Origin: Flaccisagitta enflata
Lineage: Eukaryota; Chaetognatha; Sagittoidea; Aphragmophora
Assembly: GCA_965153355.1 (NCBI GenBank)
Contig: OZ231127.1
Location: forward strand, 1,674,001 to 1,738,000
DNA: 64,000 nucleotides
Direction of reading: 5' to 3'
Positions 56,265 through 64,000 of the stretch are shown here, one piece after another. The notes beneath the pieces are model-generated. The model was given only the letters and a program-made list of their open reading frames with translations. It had not been told where the DNA came from and made no database searches. Both the position numbers and the translations under genes were made by a program. Numbering within the stretch: position 1 is the first letter of the stretch; each line of letters starts with the position of its first letter.

Positions 56265-56545
56265 AAAATCACGAAAAATATTTAAAATCTCCCTAAAACT
56301 CATTTCAATCATCAATCATGCTACTCGTCATTTCCTTCATTATCATATTCAGCTACAGTTAGCTTTCATAGAGCCTCTCCATCAGTCTGTTGGTCGGTTC
56401 GTTGCTCTAGAGCAAAAAATCGTAGAAAATGTTTAATGTCTCATACAAACTCATCTTGTTCATTATTCATGTTACTCGTCATTTCATTCATTATCATATT
56501 CATCTACAGTTAGGTCAATGGAGCTAGGGATAGGTCTGATAGAGC
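56265..56545 (+). repeat. Two tandem family E repeats
   Basis: Each unit of about 135 bases has AAAAAATCRYRGAAAAT, CAATCATGCTACTCGTCATT-like sequence, CATTATCATATTCAKCTACA and GTTAG. It matches 41395-41540. Confidence 0.65.
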
Positions 56546-57235
56546 TAGGGATAGGCCTAAGAATTAATAACGCCAGGCGCACCGTCTTGGCCCGTGTTTC
56601 CGGCCCGTGTTGCCGGCCTTGTTAACGGGCCACTCGGTCACTCTTGCTATGTTCGTTTGCTCGCGCCGCTCACACAGCTCACACCGTGAGGAAAAAAGTC
56701 GAGACCGACTGGGAAACTGACAGGTGGAAAAGAATACGTATACGCAATTTTCGGACACAGTCGACTGGGCGGGAGGGCGGGAGCAAAAGCGACAGATAGG
56801 GTCATGGACCAACATACCGAGATGTAGAGTCGCAACTAAAAATCCTTATATGTTCATATAGCAAGGGTTACAGAAATCCGCCTAAAACATTAATAAAACT
56901 TTTGTCTCTTCCTGTTAATTTCTTTTCAATTTCTCTGTTGGCAGTAGTAGAAATCCGCCTAAAATGGATGAAATTTGTTGGTAGCTTGAATCAAGGGCCT
57001 TGACATCCATTAGTGCGGGGTTCAACTGTAGTGCAAACTATTTCACCATTATTTTGTCTTAATATCCGTTGATGATAGTATTTTGGTTAACAAAAATTGA
57101 GTAAAAGCCTTTGGATTTTCTTAGGTGACATCATGCGGCTGGATGTTGATGCTATCATCAATGTGGCAAATTGGTTGCTGCGTGGCGCCATTCACGGTGC
57201 AAACCAAGATTGAGCTGCTGGTCAAATGTAAGCTA

Positions 57236-59110
57236 TTGCACACATCTCTGGATACCCCCCCAAAGAGAATCGAAGTATCCATTTTCTTCTGACTGTGTCA
57301 TTTTTCTTCAGGAACATGTGGACTACTAAAAAAAAACAAAAAACAAAAAAATCCTTCTGAAATTTTTTCATTTATATCACTTTTTAGGCAAAAAAAGGCA
57401 ATTTTTAGCATTTTTTTGGCATGAAATTGTTCATACAGCTTTGAAAATTCAAAAAAATACTGGAAGTATGTAGTAATAGCTATAATACAAAAAGTTTTTT
57501 TTAATATTTTTAAGATAAAAGTGTAAAAAAAGCCTAAAAACGGCAAAATATCGTTTCTTTTAGTATTTTTTTGTCCGAATTTGTTTATGCAGCATAATAA
57601 CTTTTAAAAAATCTTAGAAATGTGTGGCAATAGCTAGAACATATATGTCTTTATATTTGACAAAAAGTTTTTTGGGATATCTTGAAAATAAGTGCATAAA
57701 AAAGGCCAAAAAATGGCAAAATATCCTTTTTGGGCAGCGGCCCCAAAGGGCCGATGTCCTGTAGGACACAGGGGTGAATTTCCTTACGTCCGTCCGTACG
57801 TACATCTGTCCGTACGTCCCCCCTGAACCTTCTCAATTCTCAAATTTCCATTGAATAACATGGGAAAATGACAAAATGCAAACTTCCCATTGAATAACAT
57901 GGGAAAATGACAACTTGCAGACTTCACATTGAATAACATGGAAAATTTACAAACAATAGAAAAATGCACATTTTCCATCGAATAACATAGAAAATTAAAA
58001 AAAAATTAAAAAAAAATGCAAAATAGCAATTGGATAACATGAAAAATTGATAAAAAGAAATCAAATTCCCATTGAATAACATAGAAAATTGACAATTAAT
58101 TATAGAAAATACATAGTTCCATTGAATATCATGGAAAATTGCCTTTAAGGCCTGAAATATGCCTTCTCAGAACGTAAGGAAATTCACCCCTGTGTCCTAC
58201 AGGACATCAACCCTTTGGGGCCGCTGCCCTGCTCTCACTCCACCTCTACAGTTGATCACTCCCAGCAGGGCATTGGGTACCGCTGACCTTGTGCAATCCT
58301 TGGATGACTTGTTTTCAGTATTTTTAAGTCCTAATTCGTTCATGCAGCATGAAAACTCTTAAAAACTCTCAGGAGCTATTATGCTGCATGAATGAATAAA
58401 GACTTAAATTATTTAAAAAAATGATATTTTACCATTTTTTGGGTCTTTTTTATGCTCTTATCTTTGTTATATCCTAAAAAACTTTTTGATAAGGGTAAAA
58501 ACATGTATATCCTAGCTATTGCCATACATCCTCAAGATTTTCTTAGAGTTTTTATGCTGCATGAAAAAATTAGGACTTAAAAATACTGAAAAAAAGGACA
58601 TTTTGCCGTTTTTAACTTTTTTTATGCGCTTATCTTCAAGATATCCCAAAAAACTTTTTGCTTAGGGTAAAAACATGTATATTCTAGCTATTGCAACACA
58701 TTTCTAAGATTTTCCAAGAGTTATTGTGCTGCAAGAACTTATTAGGACAAAAAATACTGAAAAAAACCAATATTTTGCCGTTTTTTGGTTTTTTTTATGC
58801 TCTTATCTTCAAGATATCCCAAAAAAACTTTTTGCTGATGGTAAAAACATGTGTATTCTAGCTATTGCCACCTATTTCCAGTATTTTTTAGGATTTTCAA
58901 AGTTGTATGAAGAATTTTAGGCCCAAAAAGTGTTAAAAATAACCTTTTTTTGCCTAAAAAGTGACATAAATGCGAAAATTTCAGAAGAATTTTTTTCTTT
59001 TTTGTGTTTTTTAGTAGTCCACATGTTCCTGAAGACAAATGACACAGTCAGAAAAAATGGATATTTCGATTCTCTTTGGGGGGGTATCCAGAGATGTTTG
59101 AGTTTACGAG
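57236..59110. mobile_element. 1.9-kb foldback element interrupted by a family A element
   Basis: Outer arms: ACATCTCTGGATACCCCCCC, AAAGAGAATCGAAGTATCCA, GACTGTGTCATTTTTCTTCA on the left; the complement (GACAAATGACACAGTCAGAA, GGGGGGGTATCCAGAGATGT) on the right. Each arm also holds ~150-bp repeating units (GGCAAAATATCSTTTYTTTT, CTAGMWATTGCCACA) that continue at 58320-58900. Confidence 0.75.
57726..58314 (+). mobile_element. Family A element, CCATTGAATAACATGG subtype
   Basis: GGGCAGCGGCCCCAAAGGGC, GATGTCCTGTAGGACACAGG, (GTCCGTAC)n tract, CCCCCCTGAACC; about eight ~35-bp units (TTCCCATTGAATAACATGGG); AAATTCACCCCTGTGTCCTA; GGGGCCGCTGCCCTGCTCTC; outer end GGGTACCGCTGACCTTGTGC, AATCCTTGGATGACTTGTT. 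It is the reverse complement layout of 32685-33232 and is nested in the foldback. Confidence 0.8.
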
Positions 59111-59114
59111 CTAC

Positions 59115-60415
59115 TTTCAAGCTAACGAGTCAGAAATGTAAAATTTTGTGGGACAGCGTCGGAGAGAAAGATAACCATGGGCAAAGAAAAAAAAAACGTA
59201 CAGTTTTTGATGCCTTTGACCGGCTCAATGGATATACAAAAAAATTGGTGACTGTTTGAAAGATATTTGAATGTTCTTCAAATCTAGACCAAGCAAAAAG
59301 TTGTAGCTCAATTCGTTTAGAAATGGCAACAGCAAGTGAGCATCACCATAATCTGTCAATTGAAGGGATTTTATACTTATAGTTCTATCTTAAAAAGCAT
59401 AATAAACATATCTGACAAAAGGAAACTACGACAAATTTTACAGAAAATGATAACATAACTTATTATCTACAAAATGGCGCAAAGCAGACCTTTTTAAGTC
59501 AATCCATTTAGAAATGGTAATCAAACTAAGCTATCTAGTCCATGATTTCAAGTTAGTAAGAAACGTCATATCTGGCAGATTTCAATTTGATACTTTTTTT
59601 TCAAATTAAAATAACATCTAAAGTTTTCAAGTTAGAATTTCGTTTAACGACTCAAATCAAATATTTTTTGAAGCTCTTTAGAATGGTCATAGATTTTATA
59701 GCACTTTCTCAAAAGCAGCACCTGTTTATGGTAAATATAAGCAATGTGCGTATCTAGGCAGATGGATGTCATTCAATGATTTTTTTCCTACTCTTGCTTC
59801 CAGGTAATGACAACTCAAGTGCTGAATTCTGGAGATATTTGCGCAAAGAAGAGGCAAAGAAGATGCTGATTTAAGCAGCCTGACCGGAAAGACGATATTT
59901 CATAACTATTACCAAATGGATTTTTTACGCATAATGTTTGTCAAAATCTTTAAGCTCCCGGTTCATTTATACTTGTAGAACCATACTTCCGAGTTAGCAA
60001 CGAAAATGGACAAAGATTCCAACAAAGATTCATAAAATCTAAAGCTCAGATTTCTTTTTTTTTTCAATATGTGTTCATTCAAAACACATGGGTTAAAAAC
60101 GTAAATTTCAGTCATGTAATGTCGATTTCATTGAATGGTTTTTAGCCTTTTTAATGGATATTTTCTTGGTTTAATGTTGATCTTCAATGTAATGCATAGC
60201 CTGTACTTTCAGAAAGCTGAATAAAAATCACTTTTCACTTGTTTCCACACTGCATTATTTTGTTTACAATAGTAAAGAACACTATCTGTCTGCTCGTTTG
60301 ATTGTCCCTCAGTCTACTACATTTACTGTTTGTTTAGATAATGGTTATAATTGCACCTTATAAATGAGGGGAATTGATAGCCTGGAGCATGATGCTCAGT
60401 GCAGTTCATTGGTCA
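59115..60415. other. No gene seen
   Basis: AT-rich, with short motifs shared with other repeats (TTCGTTTAGAAATGGCAAC at 59314; TCCATTTAGAAATGGTAAT at 59504). No ORF or exon that I can support. Confidence 0.5.
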
Positions 60416-60417
60416 TT

Positions 60418-60577
60418 TTAGTCGCCTGCATGGGACTCGATCACCCGTTATGTTGGATGGCCCATTGGTCTTTTCTATGGTCCGTTTGTTAGTCACACTT
60501 TTTGACAGATGGGCTATTCTGGCACCACTGCCCCTGCCCACCCACACGGGACCTGGGTAGCCGTGTATCCGGCCTTA
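60418..60577 (-). mobile_element. Family B element, reversed short form
   Basis: Read on +: TTTAGTCGCCTGCATGGGAC, CCCGTTATGTTGGATGGCCC, CTGCCCCTGCCCACCCACAC, GGGACCTGGGTAGCCGTGTA, TCCGGCCTTA. Confidence 0.75.
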
Positions 60578-60678
60578 TGATTAATGGCAAAATGCGCGCA
60601 ACATACGCCCATTCTTTCTTTTTTATCTCTCCCAGCTCACATGTTAGATACTGAACAAGTTGTGAACATTACTGTTTC

Positions 60679-60752
60679 AGCTGTCTCAGTGGCGTAGTTA
60701 GTAAAGGCGCCAGTCATGGTCGGCAGGGTTCCAGGATCGAATCCCGGGATGT
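60679..60752 (+). tRNA. tRNA-like sequence with A and B boxes, probably a SINE head or tRNA pseudogene
   Basis: The A-box-like AGTGGCGTAGTTAGTAAAGG is at 60689-60708 and the B-box-like GGATCGAATCC at 60734-60744, at tRNA spacing. The T arm (CCAGG ATCGAAT CCCGG) pairs except at one position. The acceptor stem does not pair (GCTGTCT against GGATGTT), so a functional tRNA is unlikely. The following sequence is A-rich (60759-60960), which would fit a tRNA-derived SINE body. No second copy was seen in the window. Confidence 0.45.
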
Positions 60753-61011
60753 TATTTTGAAAAAAATCAAAGACAATATGAAATAGGTTGATTGTAAAAG
60801 AATGATATAATGAAGTAAATTAAAGTTAAGTAAAATGAGAGATGTATAATAAAAGTGAAATAAATAATATAAAAATTGAACAAAAATAAAAATAAATAAT
60901 AACAAAAATAAAAGTGAAAAATGCTTCATAAAAAGTGTAAATACAGTAAAAATATTGAATACATATCTACCCCCTGCGCCCCTCCTCTGCTCAGTCTATC
61001 TTACCTTTTTC

Positions 61012-61185
<174 letters not shown>

Positions 61186-61289
61186 ATTCCCGCTCTCCCT
61201 TTCTTTCTTCCTTCTCTCATTTTCCTTCTGTCAGATGACGTGAAATGATGTGATTGAAATTTGAATTGCCGCGTTGACAAACACAAGTC

Positions 61290-61960
61290 ACGATGGAGGC
61301 GTTTCCCAGCATCTCCTCTTCTCTCTGTTAAAAGAGTCAATACACGGCTATCATTCTCGACTGATACAAAGGGGGCGTTTCCAAGCATCTATTCTTTTCT
61401 CTATTAAAGAGTCACTACAGGGCTATCATTCTTGACTGATACAAAGGGGGCGTTTCCCGGCATCTCCTCTTCTCTCTGTTAAAAGAGACACTACAGGGCT
61501 ATCATTCTCAACTGTCACAAAAAAGTTGTTTCCCGGCATCTCGTTTTCTTTGTACTAGAGAGTCACTACCCAGATATTATTCTCGACTGTCACGAAGGAG
61601 GAGTTTCCCAGCATCTCCTCTGCTCTCCTCTCTACTAAAGAGTCACTACATGGCTATGATTCTCAACTGCTATGAAAGAGGTGTTTTCTCGGTATTTCCT
61701 CTTCTTTCAACTAAAGAGTAACAACAGAGCAATTATTCTCGACTGTTGCAAAGGAGGTGTTTCCATCGTAGTAAGACTCTAACTTAGAAGAGGAGTTTCT
61801 CCTCCTCTAACTGCAAGATATTTACTATAGAATTGAAAGTTGTGACTGCCACAAGAAAAACATGACCATTTTTTTCCTCTTTGCTCAATTAGAAAGTCAC
61901 TACAGGTTTGTAAGTCGTGACTTTCACATGAAAGGCAATCCCCTTCAGATCATTCGTCTC
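61290..61960. repeat. ~85-bp tandem repeat, six or more diverged units
   Basis: Each unit holds GGGGGCGTTTCCMRGCATCT, CCTCTTCTCTCTGTTAAAAG, AGTCACTACAGGGCTATCAT and TCTCGACTGATACAAAG. The first four are similar; later ones (from about 61660) are progressively diverged. Non-coding. Confidence 0.85.
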
Positions 61961-62094
61961 AACCAGAAAATTCACTACATTGTTTTAAGGCGTAGGAGAA
62001 GGTACTGCCACTACTGCCATGGCAGTACATTTTGTCGGGACACCAAAGCTGTTGGGACACCAAATTTGTCAAAAAAAAGATAAAGAGGAAAAGA

Positions 62095-62129
62095 AAGAAA
62101 GAAAGGAAAGAGAGAGAGAAAGGAGAGAC

Positions 62130-62224
<95 letters not shown>

Positions 62225-62345
62225 CAGAGAGCACAGAGAAAGACAGAGAGACAGACAGAGAGACAGACAGAGAGACAGACAAACAGACAGACAGACAGAG
62301 AGACAGACAGAGAGACAGACTGACAGAGAGACAGAGAGAGAAAGA
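62095..62345. repeat. (GA)n then (GACA/GAGA)n compound microsatellite
   Basis: GA run at 62126-62205, then GACAGAGAGACAGACAGA units. Confidence 0.95.
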
Positions 62346-62639
62346 AAAATAGACACTGAGATTGAGGCAAAATGTAAAACTGAAAAAATTGAAAGGAGAA
62401 GAAAAAGATAGCAGAAAAGCAAAAAAAAAAAAAAAGAGAAAAAAATTTAAAATAAAAGATAAAATGAATACCATAGTTGATAAATCTGTAAGATAAATTG
62501 ATGAAAGAATGAATCTTCTAGCGTCCTAACTTCAGGCATTTGTTTTGGAGTTGACTCATGCACAAGAAATACATAAGAGATAAGGTCCTTACCTTCCATC
62601 TTACACTTTTGGAAAGTCAAAATAAGGTCGGGGATGATT

Positions 62640-63200
62640 CCACCACGGAGGTCAAAGGTCAAGGGGTCACAAGGGGACCCCCTATAGGGGGTCAAAATTC
62701 AAAGTGGGAATGTTTCTATTCTGAAAGCAGATTTGGATTCACCTCAAAAAAGTAGCTTAAGAATCTACTTTCATTTTTTTTATTTTTTTATTTTAAGTTG
62801 GTCAAAAAGGGGTCAAAGGTCATAAAAAACCCCCCAAATTGAACCTTCGAACCATTTTTTTGGTAAAAATTTCAAAATAGGAATTTCGCTACTTTGGAAG
62901 CAGATTTGAATTCTTCTTAAAAAAGTAGCTGAAGAATCTACTTCTCTTTTTTACATTTCTTTTATTGTTAGTGGGGTAAAATGGGGGTCAAAAGTCATAA
63001 ATGACCCCAAAATTGACCCTTCGGACTTTTTTTGGGAAAAAGTTTCAAAATTTGAAAAATACAATTCTGACTGCAGATTTGGATTCCTTTAAAAAAGAAC
63101 CAAATATAAATTCTTCTTTGTTTTTCAGTTGATTATAAGAAGTAGGTAAAAATGGGATCAAAGGTCGCAAATAACCCTTAAATTTGCGTAAATATTCCAA
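62640..63200. repeat. Three tandem ~175-bp units
   Basis: Each unit has GGTCAAAGGTCAT-type sequence, ACCCCCYAAATTGA, GCAGATTTGGATTC and AAAAAAGTAGCTKAAGAATC. The units diverge from left to right. No ORF. Confidence 0.75.
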
Positions 63201-64000
63201 AACTAGAGAAATTAAGCATAAAAGCAACTGGCTAGCAATATCGGAGATATTTCAAGAAAAGCAAAATGAAAAATTGGGCAAGTCATACAGGGTCATACAG
63301 GGTTGAATTTGGAAATTCCTTATGGAACTCTGGAATCTGGGGGTTGATTGTGTGTAGAAAAGGTAAGAAAAAAATTTGGGTATCTTCCTTTTGAGGAAAA
63401 ATAATCCATTTTTGATCAAAAATGAGGTATCCGATAGGCAAAAATCGCAAAAATCACGAAAATTGCCAAGATAGAGGCCATTGGTAGTAGCCATCAGGAC
63501 ACTACAAAACATTCATTTTTGGTTTAGATGATACATTTTTGCCTTACCCTTACCATTTATTGTAATGATTAGGCTTTTAATGCAAGATTTTTCTCATTTT
63601 CAGAGCTTTATACATAATGCCGTTAAGCCAAATATAAGCAAAAATCAAAGAAATTATAGAAATCTGTTGTGTGATAGGAAAAATTGTTCCTGATTATTTT
63701 AAGAAATAAGTATTCTTGTTATTCTAAGATTCCTTTCCCTTGCATGTTAAAAAAATAACATTTTTTATCCATAGAATAATTGCAAAAAAAGACGAAAATA
63801 AGCAAAAACAATAAAAATTGCAAAAATCAGTGCTCAAGCTTCTTCCTCCAGGACCTGGCATGGGTCTTTTACCTTAGTTTTTCTGTTTTTTTTTCAGAGT
63901 TTATTTGTTTTGTTTTTTTTTTTTCAAATCATATTTGCACCTACACAAATATAGGTAGGGCTTCATGGTCAAACTAGAAACCAGTTCGATGAAACGGCTG
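63200..64000. other. No gene seen
   Basis: AT-rich with several A/T homopolymers. No exon, RNA or repeat end recognised. Confidence 0.5.

Noticed and set aside
56865-57025. Possible Tigger-like MITE with GGGGTTCAACTGTA end
   Set aside because: Only the right end is clear (GTTCAACTG then TA); the left end could not be located, so no element was called.
57121-57235. Exon-like GC-richer stretch (GACATCATGCGGCTGGATGTTG)
   Set aside because: Preceded by TTCTTAG, but it has a stop in each frame within a short distance and no recognisable protein. Likely an old repeat.

Overview
The window is nuclear DNA from an animal. It is AT-rich and has split genes with GT-AG introns, polypyrimidine tracts and AATAAA-type signals, with no sign of bacterial operons. 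The coding content is small: a GH18 chitinase with a peritrophin-type chitin-binding tail and an XK-related (XKR) membrane protein, both metazoan families. Chitinase plus CBM14 and the very heavy (AG)n/(AC)n load fit an invertebrate. I cannot name the phylum from sequence alone.

Layout. 1-4200: repeats and microsatellites, with no gene seen. 4205-8552: the 3' part of a chitinase gene on the + strand (five core exons plus one duplicated exon); its 5' exons with the DxxDxDxE catalytic motif lie outside the window or are unrecognised. 10266-11060: a second, broken copy of the last chitinase exon, split by a 410-bp foldback element. 11.4-21.3 kb: repeats only. 21379-22596: a seven-helix ORF on the - strand. 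22756-32365: an XKR-type gene on the - strand, two coding exons separated by a 7.2-kb intron that holds two large inverted repeats. 32.4-64 kb: almost entirely interspersed repeats, foldback elements, minisatellites and microsatellites, with one relic of a Tc1-like transposase (46386-46503) and one tRNA-like sequence (60679-60752).

The most unusual content is the repeat landscape. Two families (called A and B here) have conserved ends that bracket a different tandem array in each copy. Family B carries a GTCGCGTGCACGCGAC palindrome at one end, preceded by a (GACC/GACG)n tract. Family A carries mirrored GC-rich modules (GGGCAGCGGCCCC...). The architecture resembles non-autonomous Helentron-like elements, but that is inference. 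A second layer consists of TA-flanked inverted-repeat elements (mariner-like by target site), several nested in one another. Long open reading frames through (CT)n, (GAA)n, (CAA)n and similar tracts are artefacts and are not listed as genes.

In family names below, A-E are my own labels for repeats that recur within this window.
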